Below the pieces are notes generated by a model. The model was not told the origin of the DNA, did not search any database, and saw only the letters and a list, made by a program, of their open reading frames with translations. A DNA stretch of 45,852 bases from Polyangia bacterium. Its GTDB lineage: Bacteria; Myxococcota_A; Polyangia; Polyangiales; JAUICN01. The stretch spans positions 1 through 45,852 of the forward strand of contig JAUICN010000016.1 of the NCBI GenBank assembly GCA_030427835.1. Direction: 5' to 3'. A program made the position numbers and the translations under genes. Shown in pieces: positions 1-8,568 of this stretch (position 1 is the stretch's first letter; each line of letters starts with the position of its first letter).

Positions 1-268
1 GCACCACCGCAGACTCCACCGCACGCAACGCCCGACGCGAAACCCCCTGGTGACCCCCATTGCCCATCATCAAAAACTCATCCGCTCGGGCCACGCCCGA
101 CGTGGATCCAACCGCAAGCACCATGCTCAGCACAGCCCCCAGGGCCAGCACCCACGACCGTATTCCAGCACCCTGTTGGATCCACGTCGGCCGTTGTACG
201 CCCTGCAGTGCACCCTGTTGTGCGCCCTGCCGTGCCCCCCATGGGGCCCCCCTGTGAAAACAAGCCAT
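1..268 (-). CDS. Exported protein of unknown function, N-terminal part only
   Basis: The reading frame starts at the ATG at 268 and runs off the left edge, so only about 89 residues are visible. AAGGCGG lies roughly ten bases upstream of the start. Residues 11-26 are four 4-residue units (GARQ, GAQQ, GALQ, GVQR), encoded by four 12-bp tandem repeats at 191-238. A hydrophobic stretch (SWVLALGAVLSMVLAVG) follows and ends in a signal-peptidase I-like site (GVARA before DEF). It is therefore probably exported to the periplasm or beyond. The mature part is too short to assign. Position, direction and signal peptide support a real gene; function is unknown. Confidence 0.55.
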   Translation of the reverse strand, partial: MACFHRGAPWGARQGAQQGALQGVQRPTWIQQGAGIRSWVLALGAVLSMVLAVGSTSGVARADEFLMMGNGGHQGVSRRALRAVESAVV

Positions 269-354
269 CCGCGATCCGCCTTGGCACAATCTAGGCGAGT
301 CACCCGGGGATTGCAACGCCCCCCCACCGGGAACCTTGCCGTATGTTTTCAACG

Positions 355-364
355 GGTTGCAACC
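355..364. promoter_or_regulatory. 10-bp palindrome upstream of the partial exported gene
   Basis: GGTTGCAACC is a perfect palindrome about 90 bases upstream of the minus-strand start at 268. It could be an operator half-site pair. No promoter elements are clear around it, and a 10-bp palindrome can occur by chance. Confidence 0.2.
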
Positions 365-452
365 TGTGCCGCTACTGTTTGTACGTCGTTTCAAATCCAC
401 CAGACATCTCCTCACCGCGAAATCCATTCAAGAACCCAAAAATCCCAACACG

Positions 453-508
453 AGAGCCAACCCGCTAGAGCCAACCCGCTGGAGCCAACACCCTAGAGCC
501 GACCCCCT
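453..508. repeat. Four tandem copies of a 14-bp unit
   Basis: The unit AGAGCCAACCCGCT occurs at 453-466 and 467-480 (identical). Diverged copies lie at 481-494 and 495-508. The array spans the stop codon (493-495) of the minus-strand PEGA-like gene. The last copy encodes its final residues and the rest lies just downstream. A 14-bp period cannot keep a reading frame, so the array probably grew in non-coding sequence. Confidence 0.8.
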
Positions 509-2745
509 AGGACAAGCGAAGCCCCGGCCCGCTCCGGCCGCACCTGCAGCGATAGGCCCGCCCCCGTAGAATCGCCCCGCGCCCCACGAACCCAATAGGT
601 CACCGGCACCGAAAGCAGGGGCACCGCCGACATCACCGTGGCCCAGGCAAGCCCACTGTTGGACAACTCCACCAGGCACGTGCCCGCGTTGTCCTCCGTT
701 TCGCAATACCCATCAATGTGTAGAAAATAGGCCGAAAGCCCGCCCAGGCCCAGCCCCGCCGCACCGCTCACGTAGGCCCAACCGGGGATCCCGAGCGGCC
801 CCACCGGGCGCGTCCAAAAGCCACCCTCCGGATCCATTTCAGGGGCAAGGGCCGCCGCACCCACCGAAAGCAGGCCCGCCCCCAGCACGCCCGTGGCCCC
901 GTAGAGCAGCCGGGAGGATTCCACCTCCGCGTCCCCACCCTGGTGCCGGTGCACCCAGGTCGCCCAGGCCCCCGCCAGGGATACCGCACCCGCCCCCAGG
1001 GCCACGGTTCCCCAGGGAATATGCAGGGGCTTGCGTGCCCTGCCGCGACCCCGATCCTCGGAAAGCAACTGCTGCTGGGCCTTCTTCTGCGCCTGGGGGG
1101 AAACAAACACCGGCCCCCCGCCACCCATCTCGCCCAACCCATCCGCGCGGCCAAACCCCTGCACCGCAGCCATGCCGATGGCCTGTTGGGCCACCGTGGG
1201 CAACCAGGCCTCCCCGGGGCCCGTTTCCTCCCCCTGGAGTTCCAACACATCCCCCTGGTTCACCCGGCTCAGGGCATTGGCCAGGGGCAGGTAAGCCCCC
1301 TGCCTGCCCTGCAGGGATTCCAAATCCGCCCAGGAAAGCCAGAGGTTGCCCAGCACCCTCCCGGTGGCCACCTCCACCCGGTCCAACCGAACCCGGTCAC
1401 CCCCGGCGCTTCCGTCCCTATCGGGCACCAAACGCACCAGCCACAGGTTCTGGGCGTGGAGCAGCCGGGCGGTGTAGATGCTGTCCGAAAAACTGCGGCG
1501 CCGTTGGGAGACCTCGCTCGGGTACCGCAAGCTCACCCCGGGCGTGGAACCCTCCAGGGCCGCCCGGCGCTGGGCCGCAAGAGAGGCCGAAATCAAATGG
1601 CTCGGCAAGGGATTGGCCGCCCGGGCCATGGGGCCGTTGTAAATGACCCGGTCGTAGGCCACGTCCACAAACACATCCCGGGAGTAGGCCCCCAGGGTCA
1701 AATGGTGCACGCGGCCCGGGGGAGACCCGGCCTGCCCATCCACGTCGGTACCAGAGTCATCGTTGCCAGAGTCATCGAAACCCGATCCACCTGAACCCGT
1801 GCCACGACTCACCGAACGGCCGGTCGCGTCCATATCCACATCCACCATCACCCCGGGCTCGCACTCCGTTTGCACCCGGTAGACCCCGTATTCGGCCTTC
1901 TCCATGGTGAACGGCGTATTGCCCAGCTTGCGGCCATTGACATACACCGCACAACCCGTGGGCTGGCTGTGCACCCGAAAGGTGGCCTTGGGGGCGCGAT
2001 CCTCCTCGCGCATGGCCCGGCGGTACATGTGGTGCACCGGGGGCGGGTGGTACCGGGCCGAAAGCGTAATATCCGGCACCAGGCGGCGGCATTGCACACA
2101 TTGCCAAAACGCATCGTTGAAGCGGTTCATATCGATGGACGCCCGCACCGAGTACATGCACCCGTTAAACAGGTTGGCGGCGGCCCGGGGTTGCCGGTTC
2201 ACGGACTCAAGCGCCCCGCGCACCTGATTCACACAGGCATCGGACGACCGCAGCGCACCGCGGTTGTACCCAAAGGCCCCCTGGTTCAGGGTTTTCTCAG
2301 AACACTGGGCCAGGGCTCGCAAATCCGCCGCCTCCACGGGCACGGCCTCCCGGGAATGGCGCAACTGAAACTCCTTGGAATAGACCTCCCAATCGGGCAC
2401 CTCCTGGCCAATCTCACGCAGTTGCTGGGCCACCAGCATGGCCGCCCGCTCCACCTGCACCTCCCGACCATCCACCGAGGTGGCCAGCACCAGGTGCGGG
2501 GATCGCTCCTCACGCTTGCGGGCCCGATCCAGGGAACGCTGGGCCTCCGCCTCATCAAACTCATGGGTCGCCATGGCCTCATTGGCGGATTCCGCCCGGG
2601 ATGGCCCCTCGCCCCGACCGCGGCCCGCGCCCCGACCCTGGGCCTGCGCCCCCAGGGACACCAACACCACGGACACCAACACCAGGGAAACCAGCCCCAA
2701 CGACAACAACCCCACCCATCCCGATCGCTTGTTTTGCCTATTCAT
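493..2745 (-). CDS. PEGA-like domain exported membrane protein
   Basis: About 750 residues from the ATG at 2745, chosen because GAGGG lies about ten bases upstream and a signal sequence follows at once (hydrophobic LVSLVLVSVVLVSLGAQAQ). Residues 35-80 form a charged low-complexity linker. A Cys-containing region follows (CVQCRRL near 215). A PEGA-like segment (ATFRVHSQPTGCAVYVNGRK, then LGNTPF) lies near 255-300. Next is a Gly/Ser/Asp linker, then a region of unknown fold. Near the C-terminus are several hydrophobic segments around 590-740 (WGTVALGAGAVSLAGAWATW, GATGVLGAGLLSVGAAAL, GWAYVSGAAGLGLGGLSAYF). PEGA domains are common in surface proteins of this bacterial group. The function is unknown, and the product is probably held in the envelope by the C-terminal segments. 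The signal-peptide coding region carries a 15-bp tandem duplication at 2656-2685. Confidence 0.8.
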   Translation of the reverse strand: MNRQNKRSGWVGLLSLGLVSLVLVSVVLVSLGAQAQGRGAGRGRGEGPSRAESANEAMATHEFDEAEAQRSLDRARKREERSPHLVLATSVDGREVQVERAAMLVAQQLREIGQEVPDWEVYSKEFQLRHSREAVPVEAADLRALAQCSEKTLNQGAFGYNRGALRSSDACVNQVRGALESVNRQPRAAANLFNGCMYSVRASIDMNRFNDAFWQCVQCRRLVPDITLSARYHPPPVHHMYRRAMREEDRAPKATFRVHSQPTGCAVYVNGRKLGNTPFTMEKAEYGVYRVQTECEPGVMVDVDMDATGRSVSRGTGSGGSGFDDSGNDDSGTDVDGQAGSPPGRVHHLTLGAYSRDVFVDVAYDRVIYNGPMARAANPLPSHLISASLAAQRRAALEGSTPGVSLRYPSEVSQRRRSFSDSIYTARLLHAQNLWLVRLVPDRDGSAGGDRVRLDRVEVATGRVLGNLWLSWADLESLQGRQGAYLPLANALSRVNQGDVLELQGEETGPGEAWLPTVAQQAIGMAAVQGFGRADGLGEMGGGGPVFVSPQAQKKAQQQLLSEDRGRGRARKPLHIPWGTVALGAGAVSLAGAWATWVHRHQGGDAEVESSRLLYGATGVLGAGLLSVGAAALAPEMDPEGGFWTRPVGPLGIPGWAYVSGAAGLGLGGLSAYFLHIDGYCETEDNAGTCLVELSNSGLAWATVMSAVPLLSVPVTYWVRGARGDSTGAGLSLQVRPERAGASLVLGGRL

Positions 2746-2882
2746 ACCCAACGGCCCTCGAATTCCCATGCGCCACAACCCTTCACCCCTGGTTCCGCCA
2801 CAAATCACCGCAACACCCGTTGCAGTCCTTGTGATCACCCCGCTTATCGGCCCGAGCCACCGCCAGTTGCGTATTGACCTTC

Positions 2883-2901
2883 TTTTTTTTCATTTTTTTT
2901 T
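2883..2901. other. Paired homopolymeric T tracts (T8-CA-T9)
   Basis: Eight T residues, then CA, then nine T residues, inside the 278-base gap between divergent genes starting at 2745 (minus) and 3024 (plus). In this GC-rich window the tract stands out. It could act as an A-tract/UP-like promoter element or cause local bending. I see no hairpin before it that would make it an intrinsic terminator. Confidence 0.4.
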
Positions 2902-3023
2902 GGGGAGCGCCCACCCAAAGGTTCCGGGCATCAAAACACCGCCCCCACGGATACACAAGCCACCCTAAAAAGAAAATCAAATTCACCTAGGAGGGACAGG
3001 TCTGGTAACGTAAATGTCACGCA

Positions 3024-4880
3024 ATGCCCGGGCACCTCACCCCATTTCGCCTCCACCCCAAGCGGGGCAAAGCACCCAACAAAAACCACAAGCGCCCGCA
3101 GGCGGCGATCCGAAACGGGCGTTTCGCCATGGGTCTTGGAGGCCTGTCCCTCGCTACGCTAGGGCTTGGAGCCCTTCTTGCCCTGGGCCTGGGCCTGGGC
3201 CTGGGTGCGGGGTGCGCACAAAAACAGTGCGCCACCTACGACGAAAACGGGGTCTGCCTGTACGCTTCCCTGTTGGGCGACGGTTCCGACCCAAACGCCA
3301 TCGCCTGCGCGAGCAACACCCTCGACTGCGACGGCAACCCCGACAACGGCTGCGAAACCCCCATCGACGACGGCACCCACTGCGGCGCCTGTGACGTGCA
3401 ATGCACGGCCAACCAAACCTGCGCCCTGGGCACGGGAAACAATCGCACCTGCCAGGAGTTGTCCGTGGTGCACCTCTACACCAACCCGGGGTACGCCCTC
3501 ACCAATGCCCTACCCGACGTGGCCACCCTCTCGGACGGCAACGCGGCGGTGGCCATTCCCCACGACGGGCAACTCTCCGTGGCAGGCCAGGTGTTGAGCG
3601 ATGCCGGATCCCTGTTGGCCAAGGTGGGTATCGGCGGCGGCATTGTCTGGCTGGATGCCTTCTTCTCCCCCACGGGAAGCATGGGCCCAAGCCAGCTCCA
3701 GGCCCATTTTGACGACAGTGTGTTTTGGGCCACAAGCCACACGGGATACCTGGAAGACGGCTCGGGAGATCCCCTGGCCTCCTATTCCGGCCATGTGCTT
3801 GGCCACTGGAGTGCAAGTGGATCCCTACGCCGTCGGGACATCCGCGTGGTGGACGGTGCACAGACCCGGGTGAACATCCACCACCTGCAGGTCTCCCGGG
3901 ACGGCCAAACCCTGTGGGCCAGCGGTGAGGGCAACGACGGGCTGGACCTGGGCTCCCGGCATGTCTTCTTTGAACGGGATCCCATGGTGGGCAGCGGCGG
4001 GTTTTCCCGGGCCACCCGCCTGGCCGACGGCAGCGACATCACCGCCACCCATTGGACAGCCCAGGACGATCCCGCCCCTGGCCAAACGGCCGTGAATCAA
4101 ATCGCCCGATCCATCGGCGTGGTGGAACCACAGGACGGCACCCGATGCACCCTGGGCCAGGCCCTGCTTGGCGGCAACGGGATCCTGCAATGGGGCAACG
4201 GGCAAACCACCGCCGAGGCCACCTCCATCCAATCCACCAGCGCCAACACCACAAGCGCCCATACCACAGCCCTCGTCGCCAACTGCACGGCACCCGACGG
4301 CACCCTTGCCGCGCCCCAGATCCTGGACCTGCCCACCACCGGCGTGAACACCGACCCAACAGCACAGCCCGCAGCCCACCCACAACTCCAGCCCAGCACC
4401 GACGGGCGCACCTGGCTGGTGAGCGCCTTTGAGGATTCCGCCACCCCCTCAGAGAACCCAAGCTACATCGCCCTGCTCGAACCGGACCTCACCACCGCGG
4501 CCCGCGCCGACCTCACGCCCACGGCCATGGTTCTCGCCACCGCCACCGACGGGCAAGGCAACCTGTACCTGGCCGGCTACACCCACGGCAACCTCACCTA
4601 CGACGGCGAAACCTTTGCCCCCTACCCGGGCGCCGAGGCCAACCCCAGCAGTGCCCTGGACTACGGTTTTGTGTTGAGCCTCACCCCACACATGAAACGC
4701 CGTTGGTTCCGTGGCACCGGCCCCGGTACCCAGGTGCGTGCAGTGAACGCCAGGGGTTCCCGAGTGGACACGTTGGTGGCTGTGACCGGCACACTGCACC
4801 TACAGCTCGATCAGGACCTCACCACCCACACCCCCCCCGCGGGCACCACCGACCTGGCCCTCGTTCGCATCACCCAGTAG
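3024..4880 (+). CDS. Cys-rich lipoprotein with probable repeat-propeller body
   Basis: 618 residues. An in-frame stop at 3006 fixes the earliest start at 3024. AGGAGGGA at 2989-2996 is rather distant. An ATG at 3129 is an alternative with no visible binding site. A basic N-terminus precedes a hydrophobic run of Leu-Gly repeats ending in LGAGC, a plausible but imperfect lipobox. The Leu-Gly run is encoded by four 6-bp repeats at 3183-3206. A Cys-rich segment follows (CDGNPDNGCE, CGACDVQC, NQTC), of a type seen over and over in Myxococcota surface proteins. The rest has repeated short strands with Gly/Asp turns (DGQGNLYLAGYTHG) suggesting a beta-propeller or SBBP-like fold. Probably surface-exposed; function unknown. 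Confidence 0.8.
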   Translation: MPGHLTPFRLHPKRGKAPNKNHKRPQAAIRNGRFAMGLGGLSLATLGLGALLALGLGLGLGAGCAQKQCATYDENGVCLYASLLGDGSDPNAIACASNTLDCDGNPDNGCETPIDDGTHCGACDVQCTANQTCALGTGNNRTCQELSVVHLYTNPGYALTNALPDVATLSDGNAAVAIPHDGQLSVAGQVLSDAGSLLAKVGIGGGIVWLDAFFSPTGSMGPSQLQAHFDDSVFWATSHTGYLEDGSGDPLASYSGHVLGHWSASGSLRRRDIRVVDGAQTRVNIHHLQVSRDGQTLWASGEGNDGLDLGSRHVFFERDPMVGSGGFSRATRLADGSDITATHWTAQDDPAPGQTAVNQIARSIGVVEPQDGTRCTLGQALLGGNGILQWGNGQTTAEATSIQSTSANTTSAHTTALVANCTAPDGTLAAPQILDLPTTGVNTDPTAQPAAHPQLQPSTDGRTWLVSAFEDSATPSENPSYIALLEPDLTTAARADLTPTAMVLATATDGQGNLYLAGYTHGNLTYDGETFAPYPGAEANPSSALDYGFVLSLTPHMKRRWFRGTGPGTQVRAVNARGSRVDTLVAVTGTLHLQLDQDLTTHTPPAGTTDLALVRITQ

Positions 4881-4914
4881 TTCCTACCCAGTAGGCACAA
4901 CGCTGCAGCGCAAA

Positions 4915-6045
4915 TCAGCGTTCCACGCGGCGCCACACCATGCCCCGGTAGGGTGCCGTGGGTGCCGCAAGGTTGCCGCCCACCGCCACGCGCTCCTGGC
5001 CCACACCAAACACCGCGTGAAAGTCGTCGTTGCCCACCGGGTACGCGGCAAGGTCACGCCCATCCAGTTCCTGGGCGCGGAACTCGGGCGCACCCGCGGC
5101 CAGGCTTGCGACGGTAATCTCCCCCACCGTGCCGCGCTGCCCGGCCACGCACACCGTGCTTCCGGCCATCCACACCCCGTTCAACCCAGGTACCGCCTCC
5201 AGGGTCCGGGCCTGCCAGGTCATTTCACTCGCGGTGCCCTCCCCGTACACCACCACCCCATTGCTACGCCCCCCTACCATGGCCACACGTACCGTGCCCT
5301 CTTCGGAATCCCCGGATGGACTTGTGGTTGTTCCCCAGAGCGCGATCAAATCATCGGAGGTGCCGACGTTGATCTCCACCCAACTCTCCCCGTTCCAGTG
5401 AAGCACCACCCCCTGCTGCCCCACCACGTACACCTGATCCGCCGACACCCCCCACACCTTAAAGAACGCGCGCACCTGGGCCCGTTCCAGCGCGGGCACC
5501 ACCACGTTTTCCCAGGTCGTGCCGTCGTAGTGAATAAGCACGGGCAGGTCCCCCTCCCGGCCGCCGCCGCCCACCGCCCAAAGATCATCCTCGGTCGCAC
5601 CCCACACCCCCCACAGGGATTCGGTGGTGGGGGAGGTTTGCTTGGTCCATTGCTCCCCCTCGTAGTGGAGAATCACGCCGCCCTCGCCCACGGCCCAGGC
5701 GTTCACCGTACTGAAGCCAAACACCCAGTTCAACAGCCCCGTACCCGCGGGCAAGGGGTCCGACACCCAGGATTTGCCCACACGCCGCAGGGCCACCCCA
5801 CGACCGGAGTCGTCCCCAGCACCATCTCCGGACGCGGGCTCCCCACCCACCACGAACACATAGGCTTCGTCCGGCGCCCAGGTGCTGAGGTACCAGGTGG
5901 ATTCACTGCGCATCCCAAACCCCCAGCGCTCCACCACCGGGGCACCACAGCCACCCAACCCCACGGCAAGCGCCACCCCTAGGCCGAAAATCAAACAACT
6001 CACCAGGCGCGTGGCAAGCAACTGCATCCGAGTGGGCAAGCCCAT
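4915..6045 (-). CDS. Beta-propeller (WGxxxxDxWAVG repeat) lipoprotein
   Basis: 376 residues from the ATG at 6045, with AGGG about eleven bases upstream. Longer in-frame starts reach 6192 but would overlap the divergent gene at 6180 and bury the signal peptide. Hydrophobic LIFGLGVALAVGLGGC ends in a lipobox. The body repeats the pattern seen as WGVWGATEDDLWAVGGG, WGVSADQVYVVG, FGFSTVNAWAVGEGG and FHAVFGVGQERVAVGG, each followed by strands such as ILHYEGEQW, LIHYDGTTW and VLHWNGESW. This is a propeller-type repeat frequent in Myxococcota secreted proteins. No catalytic residues are evident, so it is probably a surface binding or structural protein. Confidence 0.82.
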   Translation of the reverse strand: MGLPTRMQLLATRLVSCLIFGLGVALAVGLGGCGAPVVERWGFGMRSESTWYLSTWAPDEAYVFVVGGEPASGDGAGDDSGRGVALRRVGKSWVSDPLPAGTGLLNWVFGFSTVNAWAVGEGGVILHYEGEQWTKQTSPTTESLWGVWGATEDDLWAVGGGGREGDLPVLIHYDGTTWENVVVPALERAQVRAFFKVWGVSADQVYVVGQQGVVLHWNGESWVEINVGTSDDLIALWGTTTSPSGDSEEGTVRVAMVGGRSNGVVVYGEGTASEMTWQARTLEAVPGLNGVWMAGSTVCVAGQRGTVGEITVASLAAGAPEFRAQELDGRDLAAYPVGNDDFHAVFGVGQERVAVGGNLAAPTAPYRGMVWRRVER

Positions 6046-6162
6046 CACGCCTGAAACCCTGTCATGCCGGAAAGTATGGCCGTTGTTTGCCGTTTCACCA
6101 CCACATCCATGGGTTGCGCACCCACCCGAAAGATTCACGAACATTCGCGCCCGCACCCCATG

Positions 6163-6178
6163 TGGGGCAGAATGCCCC
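6163..6178 (+). other. Small hairpin abutting the start codon of the tetrahaem lipoprotein gene
   Basis: TGGGGCA (6163-6169) and TGCCCC (6173-6178) can pair with a GAA loop, ending two bases before the ATG at 6180. It would lie over the ribosome binding region and could limit initiation. No conventional Shine-Dalgarno sequence is visible here. Confidence 0.3.
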
Positions 6179-6179
6179 C

Positions 6180-8561
6180 ATGCGGCCGCCATTCGCTCTC
6201 CTTCTCCTGTCCATTTTTTCCGCCCAGCTCATGGCCTGTGGCGGTTCCAGCTCCGGGGATGACAATACCACCCCCGCAGAGGGCATCTTCGGGGACCTGG
6301 GCACGGTGCTCCCCTCGGCAACCGAAGAGCAACAGGCCACCTTCGAACGCGGCCTACGGGTTCTGGAACGGCGCTTCACCCCCGCCCAGGGGCTCGGCCC
6401 CCACTTCAACGTCACCTTCTGCGGTGCCTGCCACGAAAAACCCGTGTTCGGCGGAAGCGCCGCCCGCTACCGCAACTTCCTGTTGGTTGGCCAATCCCTT
6501 TCCGGCGACGACTTCATTCCCCTGGGCGTGCAGAGCGTACAACCCCAGTACCACATCGATGACGTGCGCCAGGCCACCCCCGTGTCCACCAACGTCACGG
6601 CCCTGCGCAATCCCATTCCCTTCTTTGGCGCCGGCCTGTTGGCAGAAATTCCAGAAGAGGAAATCCTCAAGTACGCCGACCCGGACGACGCCGACGGCGA
6701 CGGCATTCGCGGGCGGCCCAACTACGACCGGGGCTTCGTGGGGCGCTTTGGTCGCAAGGCCCAAACCGTATCCATCGAGGGCTTCATCCGGGGCCCCCTC
6801 TTCAACCACATGGGCATCACCACCGATCCCTTGAGCGAAAGCCAAAAGGCAAACCTGCCCGTGCCCAGCACAGACACCCTCACCGCCGGACTTCGCAGCC
6901 CCATCCGCACGGGTGATGCGGGCGACACCATCCGTGGTCTGGTCATGGGGCAGGCCGCCGCACCCGACGAACCCACCACCGACGCCGATGGCGTGGCCGA
7001 CCCGGAGCTTTCCAACGACGACCTCTTCGACCTGGTGTCCTTTGCCATGCTGACCGCCGCACCCACGCCCCAAACGCCGGGCATCGGCGCCGACCACGGG
7101 CAAGCGCTGTTCGACGAGATGGGCTGCGCAGACTGCCACGTCCCATCGCTGCAGGGCCCCCGGGGCGCCATTCCCGCCTACACCGATTTGTTGCTGCACG
7201 ACATGGGCGCCGACATGTCCGATGGCGTGGTCCAGGGGTTGGCGGGCGGCCAGGACTTTCGCACCGCGCCACTTTGGGGCGTCACCGCCACCGGGCCCTA
7301 CCTCCACGACGGGCGTGCCGACACCCTACGGGAGGCCATTGTGGCCCACGGGGGAGAGGCCGAAGCTGCGCGGGTGGCATTCACCAACGCTTCCCCCTCC
7401 TTCCAGGAGGACCTCATCGGCTTTTTGGACACCCTTGGCGGCGCCTCCCAACGCACCTCAGGCCTGCTGGCACCGGGCGCCACCGTGCCAAGCCCTGGCC
7501 AATACGGCGCACCCAACGACGGGCTTGATACGGACACCGCCGCCGCATTTGCCAACGGCCGCGCGCAGTTCGATCGCGACATGGCCCTGTCGGACGGCCT
7601 TGGGGCGTCGATTCCCGGCACCACCGGAACCGACCGCCACTTCAATGGAGATGCCTGCCGCGCCTGCCACTTTGAGCCCGTCATCGGAGGCGCCGGGCCC
7701 CTGGGTGTGGACGTGATTCGCCAGGGCACCGTGAGCAGCGGTACGTTCACTGCACCCACCGACGGCACCATGCTGCACCGTTTTCGCACCGAGGCCACAC
7801 GCCCGGAACCCGCAAGCGGTGTGAACACACTGCAAGCACGGCAAACCCCACCCCTCTTTGGCCTGGGGTTGCTTGAGCAGGTCAGCGAATCCGAAATCCT
7901 CTCCCGCGCCGATCCCACAGACAGCAACATGGATGGCATTTCAGGGCGGGAACATCGACTGGGGGACGGCCGCCTGGGCCGTTTTGGATGGAAGGCGGAC
8001 GTGCCCACCCTGCAGGAGTTCGCCCGGGATGCACTCTTCAACGAAATGGGCATCACCCTGCCCACCGAAGCGGGCCAAACCTTTGGCGCCACCACGGACA
8101 ACGACAGCATTGGCGACCCTGAGATGGCACTGGAAGATCTGCAAAACCTGGTGACCTTCATGGCACAGCTCGCGCCTGCGCCACGTACCCGCACGGACGT
8201 GGCATTGGAGGACCAGGGCGAAGCTCTGTTCGCATCCGTGGGCTGCGACGGTTGCCACGTACCCGCACTACCGTTGCAGGGGGGCGGAACCGCCCAGGCC
8301 TACACGGATCTTTTGCTGCATGACGTGGCAAGCCCGGGAGCACCCGGGATTGAATCGGGCGATGCCGCCATGACCGAGTTCCGAACCGCACCGCTGTGGG
8401 GCCTGGCCACCAGCGCCCCCTACATGCACAACGGCCGCGCGGAGACCGTCAGCGATGCCATCGAGGCACACCAGGGCGAAGCCCAGACCGCACGGGACGC
8501 CGCCCTCGCGCTGAGCCCCTCCGATCAAAGCGCATTGCACGCCTTCCTTCAGTCGCTGTAG
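6180..8561 (+). CDS. Tetrahaem lipoprotein: two fused di-haem oxidoreductase (DUF1111-like) units
   Basis: 793 residues. The ATG at 6180 is chosen because MRPPFALLLLSIFSAQLMAC is a clean lipoprotein signal (lipobox LMAC). Four c-type haem sites are visible: CGACH 81-85, CADCH 316-320, CRACH 493-497 and CDGCH 689-693. The halves (about 40-430 and 450-793) repeat the same order: HFNVTFCGACHEKP / HFNGDACRACHFEP, then FGAGLLAEIPEEEIL / FGLGLLEQVSESEIL, ADPDDADGDGIRGR / ADPTDSNMDGISGR, LFNHMGIT / LFNEMGIT, AYTDLLLHDMG / AYTDLLLHDVA, and RTAPLWGV..YLHDGRA / RTAPLWGL..YMHNGRA. The family (DUF1111/DHOR, related to di-haem peroxidases) normally has one such unit. It is probably a periplasmic or outer-membrane electron-transfer enzyme; substrate unknown. 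It converges on topA with a 7-base gap. Confidence 0.88.
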   Translation: MRPPFALLLLSIFSAQLMACGGSSSGDDNTTPAEGIFGDLGTVLPSATEEQQATFERGLRVLERRFTPAQGLGPHFNVTFCGACHEKPVFGGSAARYRNFLLVGQSLSGDDFIPLGVQSVQPQYHIDDVRQATPVSTNVTALRNPIPFFGAGLLAEIPEEEILKYADPDDADGDGIRGRPNYDRGFVGRFGRKAQTVSIEGFIRGPLFNHMGITTDPLSESQKANLPVPSTDTLTAGLRSPIRTGDAGDTIRGLVMGQAAAPDEPTTDADGVADPELSNDDLFDLVSFAMLTAAPTPQTPGIGADHGQALFDEMGCADCHVPSLQGPRGAIPAYTDLLLHDMGADMSDGVVQGLAGGQDFRTAPLWGVTATGPYLHDGRADTLREAIVAHGGEAEAARVAFTNASPSFQEDLIGFLDTLGGASQRTSGLLAPGATVPSPGQYGAPNDGLDTDTAAAFANGRAQFDRDMALSDGLGASIPGTTGTDRHFNGDACRACHFEPVIGGAGPLGVDVIRQGTVSSGTFTAPTDGTMLHRFRTEATRPEPASGVNTLQARQTPPLFGLGLLEQVSESEILSRADPTDSNMDGISGREHRLGDGRLGRFGWKADVPTLQEFARDALFNEMGITLPTEAGQTFGATTDNDSIGDPEMALEDLQNLVTFMAQLAPAPRTRTDVALEDQGEALFASVGCDGCHVPALPLQGGGTAQAYTDLLLHDVASPGAPGIESGDAAMTEFRTAPLWGLATSAPYMHNGRAETVSDAIEAHQGEAQTARDAALALSPSDQSALHAFLQSL

Positions 8562-8568
8562 GGTCGGC

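Noticed and set aside
50-496. 148-residue + strand open frame
   Set aside because: It is rich in Pro, Arg and His, crosses the signal-peptide coding region of the minus-strand partial gene and reads through the 14-bp repeats. It looks like a chance frame in GC-rich DNA.
2843-2851. Sigma-28-like -10 element (GCCGATAA on the minus strand)
   Set aside because: There is no matching -35 element at the proper distance and the downstream gene is not flagellar; treated as a chance match.
1870-2877. 335-residue + strand open frame
   Set aside because: It lies antisense to the PEGA-like gene, is His/Gly/Arg-rich and has no domain or signal. It mirrors codon bias of the real gene.
6354-7307. 317-residue minus-strand open frame
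   Set aside because: Antisense to the tetrahaem lipoprotein gene, whose haem motifs and duplicated structure are unambiguous.
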